A DNA stretch of 64,000 nt. Origin: a bacterium. Its GTDB lineage: Bacteria > Armatimonadota > Zipacnadia > Zipacnadales > UBA11051. Location: positions 1-64,000 of the forward strand of contig JAJFUB010000090.1 in the NCBI GenBank assembly GCA_021372615.1, given 5' to 3'. Shown here in pieces: positions 1-7,667 of the stretch. Within the stretch, counting starts at the first letter, position 1; the number at the start of each line of letters is the position of its first letter. The translations under genes and the position numbers were made by a program. The notes under the pieces are model-generated. The model was not told the origin of the DNA. It did no database searches and saw only the letters and a list, made by a program, of their open reading frames with translations.

Positions 1-477
1 ACCGCTCCCACGGCTCCCAGAGGAGCCCGGCGTCATCTCGGCAACGTCCCTGAACCCCTCCCCCTCGAACCCCAACCCCAGCCGATGACGCACCGTCTCC
101 ACGCCTGCTAGCGCCTCCACGACCTCCGCCCGCAGGGACTGGTGGGCGACGACTGCCGTTGGGGCTGCGTCCTGGAGGATGAACTGCATCTCCTGGGGGC
201 GCAGGCGGATGTTGATGGGCAGAGCGATGGCCCCCGCGCGGATGGCGCCCAGGTAGCAGATGATCGAGTGCAGGCAGTTGGGCATGACCAGCGCCACGCG
301 GTCGCCAGGCTGCACGCCCAGGTCCGCCAGCCCCGCTGCGAATGCGCGGATCATCGCGTCGAGTTCGCGATAGCTCGTCGGCTGGCCCTCGAAGATGACG
401 GCCGTGCGGTCGGCAAAGAGCCGCACCGCGCGGTCCCACAGCTTGTTCAGGTTGTGGAGGCTCTGCAGGTCGTCCAT
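1..477 (-). CDS. AMP-binding acyl-CoA synthetase, N-terminal part (cut by window edge)
   Basis: The frame is open from an ATG at 477 to the left edge, giving 159 codons without a stop. The translation reads like the N-terminal portion of the acyl-adenylate-forming family (long/medium-chain fatty acyl-CoA synthetases): an early FADRTAVIFEGQPTSYREL segment, then PGDRVALVMPNC and the GAIRAGAIALPINIRLRPQE core that lies before the P-loop-like motif. That ATP-binding motif and the catalytic Lys would lie outside the window. Such enzymes activate carboxylic acids with ATP and CoA in the cytoplasm. The gene starts 8 bases after the stop of the oxidoreductase upstream, so the two are probably cotranscribed. 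The substrate cannot be told from this fragment. Confidence 0.85.
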   Translation of the reverse strand, partial: MDDLQSLHNLNKLWDRAVRLFADRTAVIFEGQPTSYRELDAMIRAFAAGLADLGVQPGDRVALVMPNCLHSIICYLGAIRAGAIALPINIRLRPQEMQFILQDAAPTAVVAHQSLRAEVVEALAGVETVRHRLGLGFEGEGFRDVAEMTPGSSGSRGSG

Positions 478-485
478 GGGCCCTG

Positions 486-1718
486 CTATTCGCTGTCCGG
501 GTAGGTGTGCGTGAACTCGCGGTAGCCCGTCATGTCGAACCAGTCGGTCGCGACGGCCCAGGGCGCGCCCACCTCGGCGTAGGTCTTGCCGGCGGCGTAA
601 CCGCGGTCCAGCCAGTCGCTGATGTCGTTCAGGCCGGTGAAGATGGACTTCTCGCGCGGCTCGCGGGTGACGAACTCGGGGGCCACCGTCACCGGCGCCC
701 CGGCCGATTCCCACGCGCCGTTGAGCGCCAGCACGTACGGGCGGGCCATCGCCAGCGGGCCGTTCAGCTCCGCGTCCACGCCCTGCATGAAGCGGATGCA
801 GTTGCGGAAGACCTCGTCATGCTCGCGGGTGCCGTCGTCGGGGATCACCTCCTGGGTGCCATCGGCCCAGGTCACGGTCGCGTCGCCGCTGATGGCCCAG
901 TCCACGGCCCCCTGCTCGCCCTCGATGTGGCTCCACGGCCCCCGCGTCTTCCAGCCGGCCAGCGTCGTCAGGTACGTGACGTCCACGCCGCTGGCCGTCT
1001 TGACCGCCACGGCGCTGGTGTCCACGCTCTGGATCGGGTGGGCGTGGTACAGCTCGCCGCGCACGCTCAGCGGGTCGCTGGCATGGCCCCACTCGGACGA
1101 AGCCCAGTACAGCGCGTTGAACAGGTAGTGGGCCAGGGCGTTGCAGGTGGGGCCGTCCAGGCAGATCTTGCCCTCGTGCATGATCCGCCCGGCCCAGGCG
1201 TTGCGGGCGTAGTAGGCGTCGTCGCGGATCCACTCCGCCATGACATTGATCCGCCGGACCTGCCCGAGCTTCCCGTCGCAGATCAGCCGCTTGACGGCGC
1301 GGGTGGTGCACTTGGACTGGTTCTGGAAGCCCACGCAGCAGAAGTGGCCGGTGCGCCGCTCGGCCTCGATCATGGCATCAATCTGCTGGATGACGGGGGC
1401 CGGGGGCTTCTCCAGCAGCACGTCATAGCCGGCCTCGAGGGCCGCGATGGTCGTCTCCGCGTGGTCGGGGATGGCCACGGGGAGAGCCACAAGCTGCGTG
1501 TGGCCGTGTTCGGCCTGCAGCATCTCCGCATAGGAGTTGTAGACCTTCACCCCGCGGGCTTCGTACTCCGCCACCGCCGCGGCGTATACGTCCGGCCGGC
1601 GGATGACGGCACAGGTCTGCCGCGCCAGGCCCTCCTGCTCCATCTGGCGGATGGAGCGCGCGTGGCTGGCCGCGAAGTTGTTGGTTCCGACGAGACAGAT
1701 GGTGATCGGCTCGGGCAA
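486..1718 (-). CDS. Gfo/Idh/MocA-family oxidoreductase (TTG start)
   Basis: A 410-residue NAD(P)-dependent sugar or polyol dehydrogenase-like protein. The N-terminus has a Rossmann start (ITICLVGTNNFAASHARS), and the family EKP signature appears as LLEKPPAP near residue 103, where the Lys normally contacts substrate and cofactor. The C-terminal half fits the alpha/beta substrate domain. The start is a TTG at 1718, chosen because AAAGGAG lies about nine bases upstream and the Rossmann beta strand begins at residue 5. No signal peptide is seen, so it is cytoplasmic. It lies between a second family member and an acyl-CoA synthetase on the same strand. The family acts on many inositols, aldoses and deoxysugars; the substrate is unknown. 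Confidence 0.88.
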   Translation of the reverse strand: MPEPITICLVGTNNFAASHARSIRQMEQEGLARQTCAVIRRPDVYAAAVAEYEARGVKVYNSYAEMLQAEHGHTQLVALPVAIPDHAETTIAALEAGYDVLLEKPPAPVIQQIDAMIEAERRTGHFCCVGFQNQSKCTTRAVKRLICDGKLGQVRRINVMAEWIRDDAYYARNAWAGRIMHEGKICLDGPTCNALAHYLFNALYWASSEWGHASDPLSVRGELYHAHPIQSVDTSAVAVKTASGVDVTYLTTLAGWKTRGPWSHIEGEQGAVDWAISGDATVTWADGTQEVIPDDGTREHDEVFRNCIRFMQGVDAELNGPLAMARPYVLALNGAWESAGAPVTVAPEFVTREPREKSIFTGLNDISDWLDRGYAAGKTYAEVGAPWAVATDWFDMTGYREFTHTYPDSE

Positions 1719-1856
1719 GAGAGTGTGCTCCTTTGATGACAGGCTAGCGCGGGGTGGGCCTGAGCTTGAGAGGACGTCGAGGGTGAGAGGCAGACCAGAA
1801 CCATCCTCTTCATCCTTCCCTTCATCCTCGCCATCCTCTCCGTCGTTGCCGTTGCT

Positions 1857-2918
1857 TCAGACGCGCCCCCGCGTGCGCTCGTAGTTCAGGGCCGCTTCGC
1901 TGCGGATGTCGTAGGCGGGCTCACTGACGGCCAGCGTGCCTTCCCGCACCATCTCCACCAGGGGTGAGGTGAGCTTGTCGAAGGGCGGCTCGACAAGCTG
2001 GCGTAGGCGCGCCGACGCGTAGATGGCCATCATGATCTCTTCGGTGACGACGGCCCGCCGCCCGGAGTTGCGGTGCTCTGGTCCGCCCTCCATCCACGCG
2101 ATGAGCTCCTCCAGCGGCGAGGGCTGGGGCAACAGCTCCAGGTCCTGCCAGCCCTTCTGCTCGTCGTTGAGCATGATCGCGTTGTGGAAGTCCGCCTTGA
2201 TGACGCCCTCGGGGCCGCAGAGCTGATAGGACGTCTGGGCGCGCTCTTCGCCCAGCATGTCCACTTCCAGCACCAACTCGTGATTGCCCTCGAAGCGGAT
2301 GATGGCGGCGGTCTTGTCTTCGGCAGGCAGGCCGCGCTCGTAGCGGTTGGTGGTGCGCTCGACCTGTGCGATGACCCCCGTCCAGGCCGGGTCACCCAGC
2401 ATCCAGCGGAACAGGTCAATCCCGTGGCAGCCGTTGTTGAGCATCCCGCCGCCGGTGCGCCAGAACAGGGATAGGGGTGCGCCGATCGCCCCGTGAGCGA
2501 TGGCCCGCCGCGCCGCCACATACGAGGGGGCGAAGCGAAGCTGGTGGTGCACCGCCAGCTTGGCCCCGTGGTCCTCGGCGGCCTGGACCATGTCGCGGGC
2601 CTGGCCCAGGTCCTGGCCCATCGGCTTCTCGGCCAGGATGCCGCGCACGCCCGCTTCGGCGGCGGCGATGCTGATCTCGGCATGGGTGCCGTGCCAGGTG
2701 CAGATGCTGAGAATGTCCGGCTGTTCGCGCGCCAACAGCTCCTCGTAGTCCTCGTAGCCGGCGGGGACATCGAACTGCTCGCGGAAGCCCCGCAGCTTCT
2801 CGGGGTCAATGTCGCAGGCGGCCACGATGCGCGTGGCGGGGTTCTCGACGTAGTACTTCGCATGGGTGCGGGAGATCCCGCCGGTGCCCACGAAGGCGAC
2901 GCGATAGACGTCGGGCAT
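1857..2918 (-). CDS. Gfo/Idh/MocA-family oxidoreductase
   Basis: A 353-residue NAD(P)-dependent oxidoreductase. The start ATG at 2918 follows GGAGGAAGTC, and the protein begins directly with the Rossmann fold (YRVAFVGTGGISRTHAKYY). The EKP motif is present as ILAEKPMGQDL, and the later GCHGIDLFRWMLG segment carries the His usually found in the active site of this family (a GGxxxHxxD/GCHGID type motif). The open frame extends upstream to 3092, but that part looks like intergenic sequence. It shares a divergent region with the YfhO-like gene. About 138 bp without a gene separates it from the next oxidoreductase, so the two may not be a tight operon. The substrate is unknown. Confidence 0.9.
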   Translation of the reverse strand: MPDVYRVAFVGTGGISRTHAKYYVENPATRIVAACDIDPEKLRGFREQFDVPAGYEDYEELLAREQPDILSICTWHGTHAEISIAAAEAGVRGILAEKPMGQDLGQARDMVQAAEDHGAKLAVHHQLRFAPSYVAARRAIAHGAIGAPLSLFWRTGGGMLNNGCHGIDLFRWMLGDPAWTGVIAQVERTTNRYERGLPAEDKTAAIIRFEGNHELVLEVDMLGEERAQTSYQLCGPEGVIKADFHNAIMLNDEQKGWQDLELLPQPSPLEELIAWMEGGPEHRNSGRRAVVTEEIMMAIYASARLRQLVEPPFDKLTSPLVEMVREGTLAVSEPAYDIRSEAALNYERTRGRV

Positions 2919-3021
2919 GACTTCCTCCAACAACTGGACGTGGCACGCACATTCGCGACCGGCGCCGGCAATCCCTCCGCAGGCAGGAAAGGCCGTGCGA
3001 GTCACGGAACCATGGGCCGCA

Positions 3022-5460
3022 ATGGACGACCGCAAGCGCCGGACAATCGTGGTTGTCGCCGCCCTGGCGCTGGGGCTGCCGGTGCTCTTCATGGGCCCGA
3101 CACTGCTGCTGGGCCGCCCGCTGATCCGTGACGACGCCGCCCAGTACGTCTACCCTCAGTTCCACGCCTACGCCCAGGCCCTGCGGAGCGGCCATTTGTA
3201 CCTGTGGGACACGCACCAGTACTGCGGCCTTCCGGCGCTGGCCACGGGCCAGAGCATGGGCCTGTACCCGCCGCACCTGCTGCTGTTCCGGGCGCTGCCC
3301 TGGCAGTGTGCCATACACATGGGCTACTGGCTGCACCTGGCCCTGGCCTTAGCCGGCTTCATGCTCGTGGCGCGACGGCTGGGGCTGTCCACCGCAGCGG
3401 CAGCTCCGGGGGCGTTGCTGTACACGTACAGCGGCTATCAGGCCGCCCACCTCGTGCACTACAACTTCGTGGCCGGAGTGGCACACCTGCCGCTGATGGT
3501 GTGGCTACTGGACCGGGCACTGGCCCGGGGGCGCTGGCGCGACTGGGGCCTGTTGGGGCTCGAGGCAGCCCTGGCCTTCCTGGTGGCCCATCCCCAAGTG
3601 TTTCTCATCAGTGCCTTCGCGTGTGTGCTGTGGCTGTGCCTGGCGCGGACCTCTCCGAGTAGCGCGGGCGGCCCGCCCGCGCGCGACGAGGGCCGGGCAG
3701 GCGAGGCCGCCTGCCCTACTCGCCGCACAGCTCGCCTGTGGGGCCTCCTCGCCGCCGGCGCGGTCTTCCTGCTGCTCATCATGCCCCAGCTTCTGCCGAC
3801 GGTCGAGATGGCGCGGCTGAGTCGGGAGGCCTTTGCCCACACCTCCATCACCACGGCCGAGTTCGCAGAGAGCTACGGCTACGGGCAGCTTGACCTCATC
3901 CGGCTCATCCTGCCCAACCTCTTCGGGACAGTGGAGACAAGCGTCGTGGGCGGGGGACCGCAGTTCCACGAGACCTGCGCGTACGTCGGTGTCGCCGGGT
4001 TGCTGCTGGCGCTGGCGGGCCTGGTGCTGGGGAAGGGCAGGCGAGGCTGGTGGTTCTGTGTGGCGGCGGTGGCGCTCGGCGCGGTGCTCATGTGGTCCGG
4101 GAACCCGCTGTATGGGCTGACGGCCAAGCTGCCCTTCGTCAGCAGCTTCCGCGCGATGGGCCGGTGGGCGCCTATGCCGATCTTCGCCCTGGCGCTGCTG
4201 GGGGCCATGGCCTTCGAGAGTCTGCCCACCGCGACGCCGGAGCGGCGGCACGGGGCGCTGAAGCTGGTGGGACTGGTCGGGGGCCTGCTCACGCTGGCGC
4301 TGCTGGCGCTGTGGGTGACCTTCGGGGCCGAGAGCGGTGCTCTGACCCTCCCGGGCCACCCCGACAGGGCGATCCCCGTCGCGAACATGGCCGCGGCCAT
4401 CTACAACTGGCTGGTCGGGTGGGAACCGGTCGTCCTGCTGGCGGGGCTGGTGCTGACGTGTGTAGGCCTGTGGGGGCGGATGCGGCCGCGCTGGCGGGCG
4501 GCCGTCCTGCTGGTGGCGGTGGGGTTGCCCCTGTGGCAGTTCTGGGGTCTGACCAACCACGCGGGGCCCAGGGACTACTACATCCTGAGACCTGACATCC
4601 CGTGCGTCAATCGTGTGACCACGCTGCCGCCGGCGCTGGTCCGGCCCGACGGTTGGCCCGAGAAGCAGGACCTGGACCCGGTCTACGGATGGCGCGACCT
4701 GCTCACCCCCGCCCTGGGCACGGTCTTCGGCGCCAGCTATGCCGAGGGCTACAAGCAGGGCCTCGTCACACCCTCGACGCTGCGCATGTGGACCGAGTAC
4801 ATCCGCTATGGCACACAGGCTTTCACAGGCGTCGTGGACACCACGGCCGAGACCATCGAGCGCGTTGGCACCCCCGCCGAGCGCATGAAGCGGTTCCACC
4901 GGCTGTGCGGGGTCGCCTCCATCGTGACCCCCGGCCGGATCAGTGACCCCGACCTGGTCCTGGTCAAGGACGGGCCCGTGCGGGTCTATCACTACGGTGA
5001 CGACCGGCGTCTGGCCTGGCTGGTGGGGACGACTATCGTCGTCCCCGAGCCCGAGGAGCAGCTCCAGACGGTGAAGCTGCGTTCGTTCGACCCAATGAAG
5101 CAAGTTGTGCTGGACCGCGACGTACCGGGCGTGGGGCAGGAACTGCCCTTCATGAGCGCCGACGTCTACGGCCCACAGGGCGACTTCAGCACCACCAGCC
5201 CGCTCCCGGCCGTGCTGGTCGTCTCCCAGGCCTGGTATCCGGGCTGGAGGGCCTCGGTGGATGGGAAGCCCGCGCCGCTGCTGCGGGCAAACTACGCCTT
5301 CTGCGCCGTCCCGGTGCCGGCGGGCCAGCATCATGTGCGGCTCGTCTTCGCGCCGCCCCTGTGGCGGCTGGGCCTGCTGCTGGCGCTGGCAGGGCTGATT
5401 GTGTTCGTCCTGCTCGTGTGGCGCGGGGCGCCGCGAGGGGACGAGGGGGGCGCCCGGTGA
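3022..5460 (+). CDS. YfhO-like multi-pass membrane protein
   Basis: An 812-residue integral membrane protein with about a dozen hydrophobic segments. The N-terminal loop has the acidic DDAAQYVYPQ region and the GLYPPH motif typical of YfhO-type and other GT-C-like proteins. The extracytoplasmic C-terminus has the YfhO-family signature SQAWYPGWRASVDG, followed by PVPAGQHHVRLVFAP and a last membrane span. Relatives are thought to transfer or export sugars for surface polymers. It overlaps the next membrane glycosyltransferase gene by four bases (GTGA), so the two are translationally coupled. The start is chosen at ATG 3022, just before the first helix; a GTG at 2995 with a better ribosome site is an alternative. 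A palindromic repeat at 3656-3722 is translated in frame in a loop. Confidence 0.85.
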   Translation: MDDRKRRTIVVVAALALGLPVLFMGPTLLLGRPLIRDDAAQYVYPQFHAYAQALRSGHLYLWDTHQYCGLPALATGQSMGLYPPHLLLFRALPWQCAIHMGYWLHLALALAGFMLVARRLGLSTAAAAPGALLYTYSGYQAAHLVHYNFVAGVAHLPLMVWLLDRALARGRWRDWGLLGLEAALAFLVAHPQVFLISAFACVLWLCLARTSPSSAGGPPARDEGRAGEAACPTRRTARLWGLLAAGAVFLLLIMPQLLPTVEMARLSREAFAHTSITTAEFAESYGYGQLDLIRLILPNLFGTVETSVVGGGPQFHETCAYVGVAGLLLALAGLVLGKGRRGWWFCVAAVALGAVLMWSGNPLYGLTAKLPFVSSFRAMGRWAPMPIFALALLGAMAFESLPTATPERRHGALKLVGLVGGLLTLALLALWVTFGAESGALTLPGHPDRAIPVANMAAAIYNWLVGWEPVVLLAGLVLTCVGLWGRMRPRWRAAVLLVAVGLPLWQFWGLTNHAGPRDYYILRPDIPCVNRVTTLPPALVRPDGWPEKQDLDPVYGWRDLLTPALGTVFGASYAEGYKQGLVTPSTLRMWTEYIRYGTQAFTGVVDTTAETIERVGTPAERMKRFHRLCGVASIVTPGRISDPDLVLVKDGPVRVYHYGDDRRLAWLVGTTIVVPEPEEQLQTVKLRSFDPMKQVVLDRDVPGVGQELPFMSADVYGPQGDFSTTSPLPAVLVVSQAWYPGWRASVDGKPAPLLRANYAFCAVPVPAGQHHVRLVFAPPLWRLGLLLALAGLIVFVLLVWRGAPRGDEGGAR
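3656..3722. repeat. In-frame nested palindromic (REPIN-like) element in the YfhO-like gene
   Basis: The outer arms CGAGTAG and CTACTCG bound two inner hairpins: 3663-3683 (10-bp arms around one base) and 3695-3716 (GGGCAGGCG / CGCCTGCCC with loop AGGC). The host frame stays open and reads SSAGGPPARDEGRAGEAACP, a Gly/Pro/Arg-rich loop between two membrane helices. Confidence 0.85.
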
Positions 5461-7016
5461 ACGTCAACGCAGGCGCCCTGGTCGCTGCGGTGGGCGTGGG
5501 CCTGTTCAGCCTCGCCCTGTCCGCCAACCTGGGCTTCTACACTACCACCGGCATGGTGGCGGTGCTGGTGACGGCCGTGGCCGTCATCGCCCTCTGCCTG
5601 CGCCGCGAACCCCTGCGCCTCGCCCTGCGCCCCTGGCAGGTCAGCACACTCCTCCTGGCGCCGTGCGTCGCCCTCGCGATCTACTTGTTGTCCCATGTGG
5701 CGTCAGCCACCGACCCCTGGCACACGATGGGGTACACGCTCCTGGGCTTCGTCACCGTGCTGGCGCTCCTGGCGGCCTGGCTCACCCGGCGGGGCGCCGC
5801 TGACGGGGCCACGGCGGCGCTGATCGGGCTGGGCTGCCTGCTGAGCGGTTGCAGCGCCCTGGCCCCGCAGTTGCGGTTCGGGGAGCCGGACGATCTGCAC
5901 CTGACGCTGGTCACGGCCCTGGGGATGGCCTCGCTCCTGTCCGCCGCCGTCCTGACGTGGCTGAGCTTCCTGCTGCAGCCTTCGTACGAGCGCAGCCGGC
6001 GGGCCTGGATGGCGCGCTGGGGGGTGCTGCTGGTGTTGGGTGGGGGCGTGCGCGTCCTGGCGGTCACGGGATCGCCGGAGCCTGTCATTGATGTACACAC
6101 CTGGCTGACCTACGCGCCCCGGTTCCTGCTGGCGGGCGAGAACCCCTACAGCGCCTCGTATCCGAGCCCCTATGGCACCGAGCGGGCCGCCCGCTTCCAC
6201 ATCCCCCAGCAGCCGGAGGCCCATCCGGCGTCGTACTCGCCCGGGGTGATCCTCAGCGGCATCCCGGCGGCGCTGCTCGGGTGCGACGCACGCTACACGA
6301 ACATTGCGGCCGACCTGCTGGCGGCCCTGGCGCTGCTGTTGGTGGGGCGGAGGTGCCGCCGGCCGGATCTGGGGGTGCTGGCCTCGGGTCTGTACTTGTG
6401 CCTTCCGCGCGCTCCGTTCATGATCGAGCAGGCCTGGTATGAGCCGCAACTGGCGGCCTGCGCGGGGCTGTTCGCGTTGTGCCTGCCGCAACGGCCGTGG
6501 GCTGCCGCGCTGGCCCTGGGGGGGCTGCTGTCGCTGAAGCAGTATGTGGTCGTGCTGGCGCCGTCGCTGGCCGGCATGTGCCGCCGCCACTGGCGGGTGG
6601 CGCTGGGGGGGCTGGGTGTCGCTGGCCTGCTCTCGGCGCCGGTGATCCTGTGGGACGCGCGCGCCTTCTGGGAGATCGCGGTCCGGGCCCAGGTCGGCCG
6701 GGCCGTCGTAACCCACGCGCTCACCATCCCGGCCTTCCTGAGCAACGAGTTCGGCTGGACGCTGCCCCGGGTCGTGGTCTGGCCGGCGCTGGCCGTGCTG
6801 GTGGGACTGCTCGGGTGGCGAACACCGGCAGCGGGGCGAGGGCCGGGCGGGCTGTACCTGGCAGCGGCCCTGCTCGCGTTCAACGTGCTCGTGCAGGGGT
6901 TCCCAAACTACTACTACCTGGCAGAGTTCCTACTACTGCTGGGAGTGGTGCAGAGCGGGGGCGGCGAGGGCGAAGGCTCGACACTCACGCCGACGGGCGG
7001 GCCACCCGGGGCGTGA
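5457..7016 (+). CDS. GT87/DUF2029-like polyprenyl-phosphate-dependent membrane glycosyltransferase
   Basis: A 519-residue protein with roughly a dozen predicted membrane helices. The start is a GTG at 5457 that overlaps the stop codon of the preceding gene (GTGA). After about 190 residues of helices there is a periplasmic segment with PVIDVHTWLTYAPRFLLAGE followed by NPY and a YSPG element. This matches the acidic-residue plus NPY / YPP pattern of GT-C enzymes that take sugars from polyprenyl-phosphate donors. The pairing with a YfhO-like protein suggests both build or decorate an extracytoplasmic glycan or glycolipid. The last 20 residues are Gly/Pro-rich and probably disordered. Donor and acceptor are unknown. 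Confidence 0.75.
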   Translation: MNVNAGALVAAVGVGLFSLALSANLGFYTTTGMVAVLVTAVAVIALCLRREPLRLALRPWQVSTLLLAPCVALAIYLLSHVASATDPWHTMGYTLLGFVTVLALLAAWLTRRGAADGATAALIGLGCLLSGCSALAPQLRFGEPDDLHLTLVTALGMASLLSAAVLTWLSFLLQPSYERSRRAWMARWGVLLVLGGGVRVLAVTGSPEPVIDVHTWLTYAPRFLLAGENPYSASYPSPYGTERAARFHIPQQPEAHPASYSPGVILSGIPAALLGCDARYTNIAADLLAALALLLVGRRCRRPDLGVLASGLYLCLPRAPFMIEQAWYEPQLAACAGLFALCLPQRPWAAALALGGLLSLKQYVVVLAPSLAGMCRRHWRVALGGLGVAGLLSAPVILWDARAFWEIAVRAQVGRAVVTHALTIPAFLSNEFGWTLPRVVVWPALAVLVGLLGWRTPAAGRGPGGLYLAAALLAFNVLVQGFPNYYYLAEFLLLLGVVQSGGGEGEGSTLTPTGGPPGA

Positions 7017-7023
7017 AGCGAAC

Positions 7024-7049
7024 GGGGCTCCCGTGTGCGCGGGAGCCCC
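7024..7049. terminator. Bidirectional hairpin terminator between convergent genes
   Basis: A perfect 10-bp stem, GGGGCTCCCG / CGGGAGCCCC, with the 6-base loop TGTGCG. It lies 7 bp after the glycosyltransferase stop and 23 bp before the convergent iscU-like stop. There is no long T tract, but the position between converging genes supports termination for both strands. Confidence 0.65.
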
Positions 7050-7072
7050 TGTCGTGTCAGCTATGCGGCGGC

Positions 7073-7546
7073 CTAGTGGCCGTCGCCGTGCGGGTCTATC
7101 TTCTCCAGCTTCTCCAGCTTCGCTTCCAGGTCTGCCGGCATCGTCTTCTCCGGGTGCTTGGAGTAGTAGTCCTTCAGCGCCATGGCAATGCCCTGCTCGC
7201 CCAGCACCGAGCAGTGCATCTTCACCGGCGGCAGGCCCCCCAACTCGTCCACCACCGTCTGGTTGTCTACCTGCAGGGCTTCCTGCAGCGTCATGCCCTT
7301 GACGAGTTCCGTCAGCATCGAGCTGACGGCGATGGCAGCCCCGCAGCCGAACGTCTGGAACTTGATGTCCTCGATGCGCTCGGTCTCGGGGTCAATCTTC
7401 ATGGTGATGCGCATCATGTCCCCACACTTGGGGTTGCCCACATCACCGACGGCATCCGGGTTCTCAAGCTCGCCGACATTGCGCGGCTCGCGGAAATGCT
7501 CCAGGACCTTCTCTGAGTACACGCGTCCTCGTCCCTTCTCGGCCAT
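7073..7546 (-). CDS. iscU: IscU/NifU-type iron-sulfur cluster scaffold
   Basis: A 157-residue scaffold protein on which Fe-S clusters are assembled from sulfur given by a cysteine desulfurase. The three ligand cysteines are present: Cys41 in NPKCGD (with Asp43), Cys68 in FGCGAAIA and Cys112 in MHCSVLGE, preceded by His111. The protein keeps the standard YSEKVLEHFREPRNVG start. Compared with typical IscU it has a short charged C-terminal extension ending in a His-rich tail. It stands alone: no iscS, sufS or hscA lies next to it, so the sulfur donor must be elsewhere. A good promoter lies just upstream, leaving a 5-prime leader of about 15 bases. Confidence 0.93.
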   Translation of the reverse strand: MAEKGRGRVYSEKVLEHFREPRNVGELENPDAVGDVGNPKCGDMMRITMKIDPETERIEDIKFQTFGCGAAIAVSSMLTELVKGMTLQEALQVDNQTVVDELGGLPPVKMHCSVLGEQGIAMALKDYYSKHPEKTMPADLEAKLEKLEKIDPHGDGH

Positions 7547-7566
7547 GACGGCCGTGCTCTGGGGCG

Positions 7567-7596
7567 ATTATAGCAGCAACGCGCCACCGGGGGCAA
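7567..7596 (-). promoter_or_regulatory. Sigma70-type promoter of the iscU-like gene (extended -10)
   Basis: On the minus strand TTGCCC (7596-7591) is followed after 18 bp by TATAAT (7572-7567), preceded by TGC, which makes an extended -10. The start codon is about 20 bp downstream of the -10. The same TGCTATAATC string appears before fabZ. Confidence 0.7.
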
Positions 7597-7600
7597 TCGT

Positions 7601-7629
7601 TTGCATCATGACAGGTTACATGGTAACAT
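7601..7629 (+). promoter_or_regulatory. Probable promoter of the zinc phospholipase/VWA gene
   Basis: TTGCAT (7601-7606), a 17-bp spacer, then TAACAT (7624-7629). A small inverted repeat GTTAC-ATG-GTAAC (7615-7627) overlaps the -10 and could be an operator. It is divergent from and almost abuts the iscU promoter. Confidence 0.5.
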
Positions 7630-7667
7630 GATCCCGTTCCGGAAGCACACTTGAGGAGGACTGCGCG

